DNA of 24,406 nt, from assembly GCA_002440765.1 (NCBI GenBank), contig DJVC01000107.1, positions 1 through 24,406 of the forward strand, in the 5' to 3' direction. A program made the translations under genes and the position numbers. Below the pieces are notes generated by a model. It worked only from the letters and a program-made list of their open reading frames with translations. It was not told the DNA's origin and searched no databases. Positions 1 through 8,685 of this stretch are shown here, piece after piece. Position 1 is the first letter of the stretch. Every line of letters starts with the position of its first letter. This DNA is from a bacterium UBP3_UBA6266. Its GTDB lineage: Bacteria > Auribacterota > UBA6266.

Positions 1-60
1 TTCACTGCAAGCGTAGAAAACCACAAAGGGTTCACTGCAAGCGTAGAGAACCACAAAGGG
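1..60. repeat. two 30-bp direct tandem repeats at the left edge
   Basis: The unit at 1-30 recurs at 31-60 with a single difference (A to G at the 18th base of the unit). A third, strongly diverged unit may follow at 61-90, sharing mainly its first 14 or so bases. The unit is a multiple of three and stays open on the plus strand, where it encodes FTASVENHKG twice. The array may continue beyond the left edge, so the copy number is unknown. Confidence 0.8.
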
Positions 61-288
61 TTCGGTACAGGCGTCAAAGAGTATTTCGCAACACACACTT
101 TAAAGAATACAAAAGATTATCTGGTAAGGTGCTCTGCACCCTGCGTGGGACAGGGCGGTCGTTTTTTACCTGCCAACGGCCGGACAGAACAAATATTGTT
201 CGAATGTCCTGGAATTTACTCACAGAACCGGGCAAAAGGATGGATTTTAGAAACAGGGCGTCTGTCCCGGTTTAAAAAAACTGTTTAA
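1..288 (+). CDS. possible 3' end of an unrecognised ORF carrying the 30-bp repeat (doubtful)
   Basis: Plus-strand frame 1 is open from the first base to a TAA at 286-288, about 95 codons. The translation starts with two copies of FTASVENHKG and ends ETGRLSRFKKTV. I recognise no domain. It contains four cysteines, including SAPCVGQGG, but no clear zinc pattern. Its stop touches the stop of the convergent antiporter gene, as real convergent genes can do. Against it: no start is visible, the repeat keeps more than one frame open, and a G+C-rich stretch of this length can be open by chance. It may be repeat-bearing intergenic DNA. If it is not coding, 1-284 holds only the repeat and two overlapping hairpins (128-140 and 139-155) followed by six T at 162-167. 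Confidence 0.25.
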   Translation, partial: FTASVENHKGFTASVENHKGFGTGVKEYFATHTLKNTKDYLVRCSAPCVGQGGRFLPANGRTEQILFECPGIYSQNRAKGWILETGRLSRFKKTV

Positions 289-2132
289 AGAATTTCGGTC
301 CTGCTTCTCAGCATTGCGACTTCTTTGCCGACAACATCCGCCATTTGCTCCTGCTTGTTGTCCAATATCATTCCAATCATCGCCGCAAGATTTTTCGCGG
401 CAAGGATCCGAGGTATAAAAACGTAATCCGCTCCCCCTTCATACATTTTCAATGCCTTATCAATATTTTCAGCCGTCACTATTATTTTCGCCTGAGGGCA
501 GATATTTTTTATATGTTTGATAATTTTTAAATTATCGGTTCCAACCAATATCGTATCAGGTATCGTGGATATCACTATTTTAACATCATGGATTCCCGCG
601 CGGTGAAGTGTATCAAAATGGCTTATATCCCCGTAAACAACCCTGATTCCCGCACTCCGGAGGGCTTCATAGATCTCCGGATTGAAGTCAACGACTATAA
701 GCTTATCCTTGAAATGACGGTCCTGTCCGCTGTCCCGGCCGGCTGATAACAATTCATGGAGCAGGGAACTCGCGGTTTGATGGAAACCGAGCAGGGCTAT
801 TTCCCTGCCTCCTATGTCCGTATCCTGTTGTTCGGCGGACCGGATATCTTTTAAACCGGCTTTTTTCAGGAGCGAAGCCAGGAATCTCTGGATTGAATCA
901 TTATAATTAATCATATAAGTTGACAGGCTCGATGTTATGACAAAAACAAATATTACAACCGACATTGTGTCGCGGTTTATGTGTCCGGCCGTTACCCCGA
1001 GAGAAGCTATAACCAGCGAAAATTCGCTTATCTGCGATAAATTACAGGAAGTCAACAGGCTAACCCGCAAACCGTTTTTTAGCAGGTAGAGCACCGGAAA
1101 TATCGACAGAAAACGAGACACCACTAAAAATACCGATACGATTACCCCTATTAAAAGGACGGACGGGTTATCGAAAGGATTGGGGACCTGCATGCCCAGT
1201 GAAACAAAAAAAAGCGTCACAAAAAAAACCCTTATATTGACTATTTTGGTCATCACGTCAAGATTATAAGGGAATGTCGATATGGCAATACCCGCTATCA
1301 GTGCTCCCATTTCAAGCGAGAAATTTAAAATGGACGCCATCCCGCAGACAAGAAAACACCAGCCCAGAGAAGACACCAGAACCAGTTCGGGCAATTTCGC
1401 TATCGACTTGAATATGCGCGGTAAAATATATTTGCTGATAAGCATAGTAAAAACAATAAGGAAAATACCCTTGCCGAAAGAGAAAAGAATCTGGAAAATA
1501 TCCGGACTTGTCAGATTCGGCTGTATTCCCAATAACACAATAGCCCATATGTCCTGGAACACAAGGATACCCAGCGATATCCTGCCCGCAAGCGTATCCA
1601 GTTCGAATTTCCCGTATAAAAGTTTGACGACTATTGCGGTACTGCTCAGGCTGCAGCAAGCGGCAAGGTAGAAAAGACCGTATTTCCCGCCGTCAAATAC
1701 ATATCCCAGCAGGAAAAAAAATCCGGCGCCGATGATAAATGTCAGGGGAAATTGCGTGAACCCGCTGACCAACAGCGACTTACCGGACCCTTTTAATTTT
1801 TTTATATTAATCTCAAACCCTATTAAAAACAGGAGGAGTATAAGTCCGAAACGCGATATAGTTTCAATTTCATTAATATCCCTGATCAGCCCGAATCCTA
1901 TTCCGGGCCCGATTATTATGCCGGCGACTATATATGAAAGGATTAAAGGCTGTTTCAGAAGATAACCGATATAAGCCACGATAGTAGCGGCTAATATGGC
2001 GATTCCGACGCTTATAATTATGTTGCCGTGGTCGCCGCTTCCTAATCCTTCCGCATTAAGAATCGTAACGGGAAATAAAATAAGCAGTAAAAAAACGGTA
2101 ACACAACAAGAAACCAAAGGGACATTTTTCAT
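285..2132 (-). CDS. CPA2-family monovalent cation:proton antiporter with C-terminal TrkA-N/RCK-like domain (KefB-like)
   Basis: A 615-residue inner-membrane protein expected to exchange K+ or Na+ for protons. A hydrophobic, signal-like segment (residues 7-27) precedes the exchanger. About a dozen membrane spans follow, including the family-typical stretch YIVAGIIIGPGIGFG and LILLLFLIGFEI. From about residue 442 there is a soluble Rossmann-type domain of the TrkA-N/RCK class (LIVVDFNPE, VVYGDISHFDTL). Its nucleotide loop reads GFHQTA (449-454) where KefB-type domains have GxGxxG, so NAD binding is doubtful. The ATG at 2132 has GGAG about nine bases upstream and a sigma70-like promoter at 2154-2181. 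It diverges from the Ppx/GppA gene. The transported ion cannot be told from sequence; the family call is firm. Confidence 0.9.
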   Translation of the reverse strand: MKNVPLVSCCVTVFLLLILFPVTILNAEGLGSGDHGNIIISVGIAILAATIVAYIGYLLKQPLILSYIVAGIIIGPGIGFGLIRDINEIETISRFGLILLLFLIGFEINIKKLKGSGKSLLVSGFTQFPLTFIIGAGFFFLLGYVFDGGKYGLFYLAACCSLSSTAIVVKLLYGKFELDTLAGRISLGILVFQDIWAIVLLGIQPNLTSPDIFQILFSFGKGIFLIVFTMLISKYILPRIFKSIAKLPELVLVSSLGWCFLVCGMASILNFSLEMGALIAGIAISTFPYNLDVMTKIVNIRVFFVTLFFVSLGMQVPNPFDNPSVLLIGVIVSVFLVVSRFLSIFPVLYLLKNGLRVSLLTSCNLSQISEFSLVIASLGVTAGHINRDTMSVVIFVFVITSSLSTYMINYNDSIQRFLASLLKKAGLKDIRSAEQQDTDIGGREIALLGFHQTASSLLHELLSAGRDSGQDRHFKDKLIVVDFNPEIYEALRSAGIRVVYGDISHFDTLHRAGIHDVKIVISTIPDTILVGTDNLKIIKHIKNICPQAKIIVTAENIDKALKMYEGGADYVFIPRILAAKNLAAMIGMILDNKQEQMADVVGKEVAMLRSRTEIL

Positions 2133-2153
2133 ATTATCTCACTCCACGCTGAC

Positions 2154-2181
2154 ATTATACCTGAATCAAATATAAAAACAA
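2154..2181 (-). promoter_or_regulatory. sigma70-type promoter of the antiporter gene
   Basis: On the minus strand a perfect TATAAT (-10, 2154-2159) is preceded at 16 bp by TTGTTT (-35, 2176-2181). Transcription would start near 2147, leaving a leader of about 15 bases that holds the GGAG ribosome site. The divergent Ppx/GppA gene has only a weak candidate, TATCAT at 2307-2312. Confidence 0.55.
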
Positions 2182-2318
2182 TTATTTTATATCTTGCGTT
2201 ATATCAATGGATTACTAAGAGCATCCCTTCTTTGGCAGAATTTCACCGGAGGCGGAACGGTCCGGCTTAAATTTATTATTCAATTAAATTATGCTCGCAT
2301 ATCTGCTATCATATTTTT

Positions 2319-3200
2319 ATGAAAAAAGATTATATCCTTGTTATAGATATCGGAACCAATTCCACAAGATACGGGCTTTACCGCAAAAAGGATATGCGGC
2401 TTATCAAGTCTGATACCACGATTACACGCCTTGGAAAAGGCACCGTTAAGACAGGTGTCATCGCGGAAGCGGGCATCATAAAAACCATTACCTGCCTGAA
2501 AAAATATATGGAACAGACATCGGGATACGGGCCTGAAGTCAAGGCTATAGGAACAAAAGTTTTGAGGACGGCAAAAAATGCTTTTCTGTTCCTGAAAAAA
2601 GCAGAGGGCCTTATCGGCGCGAAAATCAATGTCGTTTCCGGGAAAAAAGAAGCCTTCCTCGGGTTTTGCGGCGCAAAAAAATCGCTCGGCGCGAAAAAAA
2701 TGTTTTTCATAGATATAGGCGGAGGAAGCACCGAGATAGGATCATCGCCCGAAAACATCAGGAGCATCAATATAGGATGTGTAAGCCTCAGGGAATTTTT
2801 TTTAAACTCATTCCCGTACAAAGATAAATCCGTTGAAAACGCCGGCAAATTCATCAAATCGAAGATAAGAAAGCCGAAAACCCTGAAAATTCCCGGGAAA
2901 TGTGCGGCTATCGGAGGTACATGCACAACGCTCGCCTCGATAGACATAGGTAAAAAAAGTTACGACAGGAAAAAAGTCCAGGGTTATATGCTTTCAAAAG
3001 AAAAAATAATACGCATATTCAAAAAACTCTCCTCATCACCGCTTAAAGAAATAAAACGGATAAAAGGCATGGAACCCGAAAGGGCGGACATAATAGGCGC
3101 GGGGACATTAATTCTTCTCTGCATAATGGACACGTTCGGAATAGATGAAATAACTGTTTCGGATGAGGGGATATTACTGGGAGCGGCGATACATATTTAA
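2319..3200 (+). CDS. Ppx/GppA family phosphatase (exopolyphosphatase / pppGpp phosphohydrolase)
   Basis: A 293-residue cytoplasmic enzyme of the ASKHA fold that removes terminal phosphate from polyphosphate or from guanosine pentaphosphate. The N-terminal phosphate loop VIDIGTNSTRYGLY (residues 8-21) and the second loop FFIDIGGGSTEIGS (about 130-143) are both intact. The glycine-rich IGGTCTTLAS and SDEGILLGAA near the end also fit. It is the short, single-module form of about 300 residues and lacks the HD-like C-terminal half of E. coli Ppx. It is the only plus-strand gene of the bacterial part apart from the doubtful ORF at 1-288, and it ends 15 bases from folC, which runs towards it. No clear ribosome site precedes the ATG. 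Substrate preference cannot be read from sequence. Confidence 0.88.
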   Translation: MKKDYILVIDIGTNSTRYGLYRKKDMRLIKSDTTITRLGKGTVKTGVIAEAGIIKTITCLKKYMEQTSGYGPEVKAIGTKVLRTAKNAFLFLKKAEGLIGAKINVVSGKKEAFLGFCGAKKSLGAKKMFFIDIGGGSTEIGSSPENIRSINIGCVSLREFFLNSFPYKDKSVENAGKFIKSKIRKPKTLKIPGKCAAIGGTCTTLASIDIGKKSYDRKKVQGYMLSKEKIIRIFKKLSSSPLKEIKRIKGMEPERADIIGAGTLILLCIMDTFGIDEITVSDEGILLGAAIHI

Positions 3201-3215
3201 TAATGTCCCTGAAAA

Positions 3216-4511
3216 TCATATCCCCGGGCATAATTTAAGTATTTTCCTTGTTTCCCCCGCTAAAAAAAGCGACCCCGCGACAGCAATATTTGTTTTTCTG
3301 CTCAAATAATACTTTATCGCTTCTTCCAAAGATTCCCCTTCTTTTACAGGAACGCATCCGCTCTCTTTCCTCAATACTCCGGCGAGAATCCCGGCATTCA
3401 GTGCCCTGTCGGGAACAGGCGGAACAACTGCGGTAACGGAATTAAAACGCTCAAAAGGAATTTCCTTTATCATTTTCCTGTAATCTTTATCTTTTAGAAC
3501 ACCGAATATCAAGGCAAATTTCGTTTTTTTGCCGAAAAGAGTCAAATTCTGCCTGAATGTCATCATTCCCTGCGGATTATGGGCGCAATCAATCACAATT
3601 GTACTGTTCTTCCTGCGCAAAATCTCAAACCTGCCGGGCCAGAATGCTCTTTTTACGCTTCTGATATATTTTTCCTCTAAGGGAAGTATTTCTTTAATAC
3701 CCATAATGGCAACGGACGCGTTTTCAACCTGGTTTGCGCCTATAGCCTTTTTCAGTTCCAGATTTTTTATTTTTAAATCACCCGCTTTAAAATCAAATGT
3801 TGAACCTTTAAGCGCGCTTCCTTTTAAATCGGCCTTGTAATCCCTGCCCCAGCCTTTGTGTGAAACCTTTAATTTTTTACATGTTCTTTCTATAACCTTC
3901 AGCGCCGCGGGCGGGACATTGCCTACCACAACTTTGCTTCCTCGTTTGATTATGGCCGCTTTTTCATACGCGATACCGGTAATGGAATCGCCGAGATGTT
4001 CCGTGTGGTCCTTCGCAATCGTGGTTATTATGCATAACACGTCAGGAAAAATATTTGTGGCGTCCAGCCTGCCGCCCAAACCCGTTTCAAGAACAACATA
4101 ATCGGCCTTCTCCGAGGCAAAATACACCATAGCCATTGCCGTCATAACCTCAAAATAAGTCGGGCTGAAATCGCGGTTTTTACCGATTTTTTCGCACGCT
4201 TTTTTAACCAGACGGTAAACATCCGAAATTTTTTCGCGGGATACAGGATTGCCGTTTATTATAAACCTCTCTCTCACCGAGCACAGGTGCGGCGAAGTGA
4301 ACAGCCCTGTCTTAAACCCGTAAGCGCTTAATATCGTCATTAGAAAATTGGAAACCGAACCTTTGCCGTTGGTCCCGGCCACATGTATAATTTTAAGATT
4401 TTTTTGGGGAGAACCGAGAACATCCATCAGTCGCCGGATATTTCCCAGCCCTAATCTTATACCGAATTTCCGGTATGTTGATATTTCAGAAAGAAATTGT
4501 TGGTAGGTCAT
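3216..4511 (-). CDS. folC: bifunctional folylpolyglutamate synthase / dihydrofolate synthase
   Basis: A 431-residue ATP-dependent ligase of the Mur-ligase family that adds glutamate to dihydropteroate and to folates in the cytosol. The P-loop GTNGKGS is at residues 46-52. SPHLCSVRERF, the ETGLGGRLDATN block and TTIAKDHTEHLG follow, and IDCAHNPQG marks the C-terminal Mur-ligase domain. Length is normal for the family. The start ATG overlaps the accD stop in an ATGA (4508-4511), so the two are translationally coupled, an arrangement seen in many bacteria. It is the last gene of the long minus-strand run. Whether it does both reactions cannot be decided here. Confidence 0.93.
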   Translation of the reverse strand: MTYQQFLSEISTYRKFGIRLGLGNIRRLMDVLGSPQKNLKIIHVAGTNGKGSVSNFLMTILSAYGFKTGLFTSPHLCSVRERFIINGNPVSREKISDVYRLVKKACEKIGKNRDFSPTYFEVMTAMAMVYFASEKADYVVLETGLGGRLDATNIFPDVLCIITTIAKDHTEHLGDSITGIAYEKAAIIKRGSKVVVGNVPPAALKVIERTCKKLKVSHKGWGRDYKADLKGSALKGSTFDFKAGDLKIKNLELKKAIGANQVENASVAIMGIKEILPLEEKYIRSVKRAFWPGRFEILRRKNSTIVIDCAHNPQGMMTFRQNLTLFGKKTKFALIFGVLKDKDYRKMIKEIPFERFNSVTAVVPPVPDRALNAGILAGVLRKESGCVPVKEGESLEEAIKYYLSRKTNIAVAGSLFLAGETRKILKLCPGI

Positions 4512-5347
4512 TTAACGGTAAACTTTAAAATAGAAGCTATTGTTTTCCTGAGATCTTCTCTCTTTACGATCATATCTATAAGCCCGTGCTCAAGCAAAAA
4601 TTCGGACCTCTGGAAGCCGGACGGCAATTCCTGCTGGATGGTCTGCTTTATCACTCTCGGACCGGCAAACCCTATCAAAGCTCCAGGTTCCGCTATTATG
4701 ATATCGCCAAGCGACGCAAAACTCGCTGTTGTCCCTCCGGTTGTAGGATCCGTCATGACGGAAATGTAAAACAGTTCCTTTTCGGCAAGCCGCGCAAGAG
4801 CCGCACTCGTTTTAGCCATTTGCATAAGGCTAAGGGTTGACTCCTGCATCCTTGCCCCTCCCGATGTCGAAAAAATAATAACGGGAAGATTCTCATCTAT
4901 CGCCAATTCAATAATCCTTGTTATCTTTTCACCAACGACAGAACCCATGCTGCCCCCCATAAAACTAAAATCCATGACGCCCATGGCAACTTTTATTTTT
5001 TCAATCCGGGCAGTGCCTGTCACAACAGCTTCGTTCATTTTTGTTTTTTCTTCCGCCTGTGTTATCCTGTGTTCATATTTTTTTGAATCAAAAAAATCAA
5101 GCGAATCTATGCTTCTCAGTTCGGCATCTGTCTCCTTGAATGTCCCTTTATCCACGGTCATCCTGATTCTGTCCGCAGCTCTGAGCGCATAATGGAATCC
5201 GCATTTAGGACAGACCCTGTGGTTTTCATCCAGTTTTTTGGTGTAAAGGGTATCATTGCAGCCCTTACACTTTATCCAGAGGCCGTCCGGTATATTGGAC
5301 TTTTTCGCCTGAGCCGCCGAACTTTTCTTTCTTCCGAATAGAGCCAT
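4508..5347 (-). CDS. accD: acetyl-CoA carboxylase carboxyltransferase beta subunit
   Basis: A 279-residue subunit that, with AccA, moves the carboxyl group from carboxybiotin to acetyl-CoA to make malonyl-CoA for fatty-acid synthesis. The N-terminal zinc ribbon has its four cysteines at 27, 30, 46 and 49 (CKGC and CPKC). The crotonase-fold carboxyltransferase core follows, with VMDFSFMGGSMGSVVGEK, STSGGARMQE and DPTTGGTTASFA. The ATG at 5347 has AAAGGA five to six bases upstream. It is coupled to folC by a four-base overlap and is separated from gatB by a 271-base spacer with repeat-like structure. No accA lies in the window. Confidence 0.95.
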   Translation of the reverse strand: MALFGRKKSSAAQAKKSNIPDGLWIKCKGCNDTLYTKKLDENHRVCPKCGFHYALRAADRIRMTVDKGTFKETDAELRSIDSLDFFDSKKYEHRITQAEEKTKMNEAVVTGTARIEKIKVAMGVMDFSFMGGSMGSVVGEKITRIIELAIDENLPVIIFSTSGGARMQESTLSLMQMAKTSAALARLAEKELFYISVMTDPTTGGTTASFASLGDIIIAEPGALIGFAGPRVIKQTIQQELPSGFQRSEFLLEHGLIDMIVKREDLRKTIASILKFTVK

Positions 5348-5480
5348 AAAATCCTTTGGGATTTAGTTAAATAGTTTAATCGTTCAGCAGTTTAAAATCT
5401 TATTAACCCCATACCATTGTTCAGGAAACAAATTTTTCAGGGACGTTTGTAAATCCCACCGAGATTTTACTGCACTCCAC

Positions 5481-5547
5481 TTTTTCACTCGCTCGCCCTT
5501 CGGGCACCATGGCCGCTCGTAAAAAAGAGGCCTTTCAAAACTTACTT
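5481..5547. repeat. palindromic element in the gatB-accD spacer, apparently related to the one at 7109-7220
   Basis: On the minus strand this stretch runs AAGTAAGTTTTGAAAGG, a run of T, a GC-rich hairpin (CCCGAAGGG within GAGCG...CGAGCGAG), then GAGTGAAAAA. The element upstream of gatB has the same order of blocks in the same orientation: AAGTAAGTATTTTGAACGG, TTTTTC, hairpins, GAGTGAAAAA. This copy lacks the outer terminal inverted repeat and is shorter. The relationship is my alignment by eye. Confidence 0.4.
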
Positions 5548-5574
5548 CCTAACCAATATTAGCCTGCTGTTTTT

Positions 5575-5600
5575 CCTAAGCCTCAGCCTTAACCTCAACC
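5575..5600. repeat. degenerate hexanucleotide repeat after gatB
   Basis: Four consecutive hexamers of the form CCTMAR (CCTAAG, CCTCAG, CCTTAA, CCTCAA) followed by CC, lying 18 bases beyond the gatB stop. On the transcribed minus strand it reads as GGTTGAGG-type units. The rest of the 5348-5618 spacer shows no coding frame I would support. Confidence 0.5.
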
Positions 5601-5618
5601 TTTTCTGCTTAACCTATA

Positions 5619-7049
5619 TTATAATTCATCCAGTTTCTTTTTCAAAAGTTCATTTACAAGTTTCGGATTCGCTTTGCCCTTGCTTGCTTTCATTACAAGC
5701 CCGACTATAAAACCGGCCGCGGATTTCTTCCCGCTTCTGTAATCATCCACAACCTTGGAATTACTTTTTAATACACCTTCTATAACTCCCTCAATTGCTT
5801 TTTCATCGGAAATCTGGATTAGTCCTTTTTCCCTTATAACGGCTTCGGGTTGTTTTCCTGAGATAAACATCTCAGCAAAAACATCTTTTGCGATTTTCCC
5901 GCTTATAGTCCCCTTATCAATAAGTTTTATCAGCGAGGCAAGATCCGACGATTTAACCTTAACATCACATATCCCGACTTTTGCGGTATTGATTTCCTTA
6001 AGAAAATCTCCCATAATCCAATTGGCGACTTTTTTGGGGTCAACTCCCTGCTTTGATGTCTCTTCAAAAAAATCCGCCAGATCCCTGTCACTCGTCATAA
6101 CCCCGGCGTCATATTCGGAGAGTTTATATTCCGCAATGAACCTTTCATATCTGACATCGGGCATCTCGGGTATTTCACCGGCAACCTTCCGGAAATATTC
6201 ATCATCCAAAACAACAGGAACAAGGTCCGGCTCGGGGAAATACCGGTAGTCGTGCGCTTCCTCTTTGCTTCTCATAGATACTGTCTTATCATTAACTGCG
6301 TCCCACAGCCGCGTTTCCTGAACTATCCTTCCCCCGTCGCCAAGCGCTTTCTCCTGCCTTCTTGCTTCATATTCCAGCGACTTTTTTACATTGGCAAATG
6401 AATTAAGATTCTTTATTTCGGTTTTTGTGCCTAATTGTAAAACTCCCTTCGGCCTTATAGATATGTTCGCGTCACATCTAAGGCTGCCCTCTTCCATATT
6501 GCAGTCAGAAACTCCGAGATATTTTAACCCCTGCTTAAGTGAAGTCAGATAAGCGTATGCTTCGTCAGGCGATTGGATATCCGGCTCGCTCACGATTTCC
6601 ATAAGAGGCAGGCCTGTCCTATTCAGGTCTACTCCACTGCCTCCGCAAACATTATGGACCAATTTTCCCGCATCTTCCTCAAGGTGTATTCTGGTAAGTT
6701 TTATCACTTTTTTTTCGCCTTTGATTCTTATAGGAACGCTTCCTCCCGCATTCAGCGGTTTATCATACTGGGATATCTGGTAATTCTTGGGCAGGTCCGG
6801 ATAATAATAATTTTTCCTGTCGAATTTGCAAAAATTAGAAACTTGACACCCGAAAGCCAGGCCTGTTTTTACGGTAAGCCTTATTGCTTCTTCATTCATC
6901 ACAGGCAGAACGCCGGGAAGACCCAGGCAGACAGGGCACGTCTGTGTATTCGGTTCCGCGCCGAACTTGGTCGAACACCCGCAGAACATCTTTGAGAGGG
7001 TGTTCAACTGCACATGAACTTCCAGCCCTATTACAATTTCATATTCCAT
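5619..7049 (-). CDS. gatB: Asp-tRNA(Asn)/Glu-tRNA(Gln) amidotransferase subunit B
   Basis: A 476-residue subunit of GatCAB. It binds misacylated Glu-tRNA(Gln) or Asp-tRNA(Asn), activates the side chain with ATP and receives ammonia from GatA. Motifs visible in order: EIVIGLEVHVQLNT at the start, the zinc-site cysteines CGCS and CPVC (residues 23-40), YYYPDLPKNYQISQYD, HLEEDAGK and NRTGLPLMEIVSEPD. A GatB/YqeY helical tail occupies the last 150 residues or so. Length is normal. The ATG at 7049 has AAAGG seven bases upstream. Unlike gatC and gatA, which are 2 bases apart, gatB is set off by 188 bases holding a palindromic element. Confidence 0.96.
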   Translation of the reverse strand: MEYEIVIGLEVHVQLNTLSKMFCGCSTKFGAEPNTQTCPVCLGLPGVLPVMNEEAIRLTVKTGLAFGCQVSNFCKFDRKNYYYPDLPKNYQISQYDKPLNAGGSVPIRIKGEKKVIKLTRIHLEEDAGKLVHNVCGGSGVDLNRTGLPLMEIVSEPDIQSPDEAYAYLTSLKQGLKYLGVSDCNMEEGSLRCDANISIRPKGVLQLGTKTEIKNLNSFANVKKSLEYEARRQEKALGDGGRIVQETRLWDAVNDKTVSMRSKEEAHDYRYFPEPDLVPVVLDDEYFRKVAGEIPEMPDVRYERFIAEYKLSEYDAGVMTSDRDLADFFEETSKQGVDPKKVANWIMGDFLKEINTAKVGICDVKVKSSDLASLIKLIDKGTISGKIAKDVFAEMFISGKQPEAVIREKGLIQISDEKAIEGVIEGVLKSNSKVVDDYRSGKKSAAGFIVGLVMKASKGKANPKLVNELLKKKLDEL

Positions 7050-7108
7050 AAAATACCTTTGTAACAGTTAACTCTTATTGCATGAATAAATCACTTGCTT
7101 CAAAAACT

Positions 7109-7220
7109 GAGTTAAGTAAATATTTTTCACTCATTCCCATCCCGCCTGCGACGGGATTCCGAGGCAGTCGCTGAGAGAAAAATTCGGCTCCCGAATCCGT
7201 TCAAAATACTTACTTAACTC
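7109..7220. repeat. 112-bp MITE-like element with 18-bp terminal inverted repeats between gatA and gatB
   Basis: The arm at 7109-7126 is the inverse of the arm at 7203-7220 at 17 of 18 positions. Inside are two perfect hairpins: ATCCCG (7139-7144) with CGGGAT (7152-7157), and ATTCGG (7182-7187) with CCGAAT (7191-7196). It has no open frame, so it is either a small non-autonomous mobile element or a structured RNA between two genes of one complex. No clear target-site duplication is visible at its ends. Confidence 0.65.
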
Positions 7221-7237
7221 CTTGCCGCTTTATACCT

Positions 7238-8683
7238 CTATTTTCCGGAAAATGCTCTTTTTTTATGATAATCGTTCATCTGCTCAAAAGCATACGCCGA
7301 GCGGAGCAGCACAGCCTCATTGAAATGCGCAGCCTGCAGCTGTAGCCCGACAGGCAGCCCGCCGGAAAACCCGCAGTTCACTGAAACCGCCGGTATACCG
7401 GCGAGATTGGCGGAAATAGTATATATGTCGGACAGGTACATTTTCAGCGGATCATCGGTTTTCTCCCCGATTTTCCACGCTGTCGTCGGCGATGTGGGAG
7501 TAAGTATGACATCTACTTTCTCAAAAGCCTTTGAAAAATCTTCCTTTATAAGAGTCCTTGCCTTTTGCGCCTTTAAATAATACGCGTCATAATAACCGGA
7601 GCTCAGGACATATGTCCCGAGTATAATTCTTCTCTTTACCTCATCCCCGAAACCCGCGCTTCTCGTTTTTTTATACAGGTCGATTATGTTACCCGCTTTC
7701 TCGCGCAAGCCGTAATGAACGCCATCATAGCGCGCCAGGTTTGAACTGGCTTCCGCTGTGGCCACTATATAATAAGTCGCCACGGCGTATTCCGTATGAG
7801 GAAGGGAGATGTCTTTAATCTCCGCGCCGCAACTCTCCAGTTCTTTTATCGCTTTCTTCACGCAGGCTTCGACTTCTTTATCAATCCCCTTCAGAAAATA
7901 TTCTTTTGGAACGCCGATTTTAAGGCCTTTTATTTCTTTTTTCATCTCCCCTGTATAGTCGGGAACACCCGTATTCACGGAAGTTGAGTCTTTGGGGTCA
8001 TATCCGCTTATGGCTTTCAAAAGTATTGCGGCATCTTCAACATCCTTTGCGAACGGCCCTATCTGGTCCAGAGAAGAAGCAAAAGCCACTAATCCATACC
8101 TCGAAACCCTTCCGTAGGTAGGTTTTAACCCGACCAAACCGCACAGCGACGCCGGCTGCCTTATCGAACCGCCCGTATCCGAGCCCAGCGAACCTATCGC
8201 TTCCCCCAATGAAACTGATGTTGCCGAACCCCCGCTTGAACCGCCCGGGACCATATCCTTATTCCACGGATTTAATGTGTTGCCGAAAAACGATGTTTCC
8301 GTTGAAGACCCCATGGCAAACTCGTCCATATTGGTTTTACCGATTACAATCGCGCCCTCATTTAAAAGTCTCTGCACGACAGTCGCGGTATACGGCGCAA
8401 CAAAACCCCGCAGGATATGTGACGCGCAGGTAGTTTCTTTACCTTCAATGCACATATTGTCTTTTATCGCGACGGGTATGCCTGAGAGAGCGCCTTTAAG
8501 CGGCGCGGAATCCTGCTCTTCGGCATATTTCAGGGCTTCTTCGGGAAATGTTTTTATAAAAGACGCGAATTTTACGGTTTTTTCCATGCGTGAAAGGGTA
8601 CTTTTCATGATTTCACTCGGCAAAATTTCTTTTTTCGCCAGCATACCCTTAATTTCATGAATTGTCTTATCACAAATTTCCAT
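7238..8683 (-). CDS. gatA: Asp-tRNA(Asn)/Glu-tRNA(Gln) amidotransferase subunit A
   Basis: A 481-residue amidase-signature enzyme that hydrolyses glutamine and channels ammonia to GatB. The Ser-cisSer-Lys triad is present: Lys74 in IPVAIKDN, Ser149 in GGSSGGSA and Ser173 in DTGGSIRQP. Each is offset by five from the numbering I recall for the Staphylococcus enzyme. [22 protein letters not shown] is conserved. Length is normal. It starts 2 bases after the gatC stop, so the two are coupled. The pair gives the cell tRNA-dependent Gln and/or Asn synthesis, implying that it lacks GlnRS or AsnRS. Confidence 0.97.
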   Translation of the reverse strand: MEICDKTIHEIKGMLAKKEILPSEIMKSTLSRMEKTVKFASFIKTFPEEALKYAEEQDSAPLKGALSGIPVAIKDNMCIEGKETTCASHILRGFVAPYTATVVQRLLNEGAIVIGKTNMDEFAMGSSTETSFFGNTLNPWNKDMVPGGSSGGSATSVSLGEAIGSLGSDTGGSIRQPASLCGLVGLKPTYGRVSRYGLVAFASSLDQIGPFAKDVEDAAILLKAISGYDPKDSTSVNTGVPDYTGEMKKEIKGLKIGVPKEYFLKGIDKEVEACVKKAIKELESCGAEIKDISLPHTEYAVATYYIVATAEASSNLARYDGVHYGLREKAGNIIDLYKKTRSAGFGDEVKRRIILGTYVLSSGYYDAYYLKAQKARTLIKEDFSKAFEKVDVILTPTSPTTAWKIGEKTDDPLKMYLSDIYTISANLAGIPAVSVNCGFSGGLPVGLQLQAAHFNEAVLLRSAYAFEQMNDYHKKRAFSGK

Positions 8684-8685
8684 TG

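Noticed and set aside
1..60. Possible CRISPR array from the 30-bp repeats
   Set aside because: The two units are directly adjacent with no spacers, and no cas gene is present.
128..167. Two overlapping hairpins followed by six T, resembling an attenuator or terminator
   Set aside because: The stems are only 5 bp, the T-run is separated from the second stem by six bases, and no gene is established upstream.
1282..1671. Long open frames antisense to the antiporter gene and similar frames opposite gatB, rsmA, pdxA, the foldases and the DUF87 ATPase
   Set aside because: They overlap well-supported genes, have no recognisable domains or ribosome sites, and look like shadows of the real frames.
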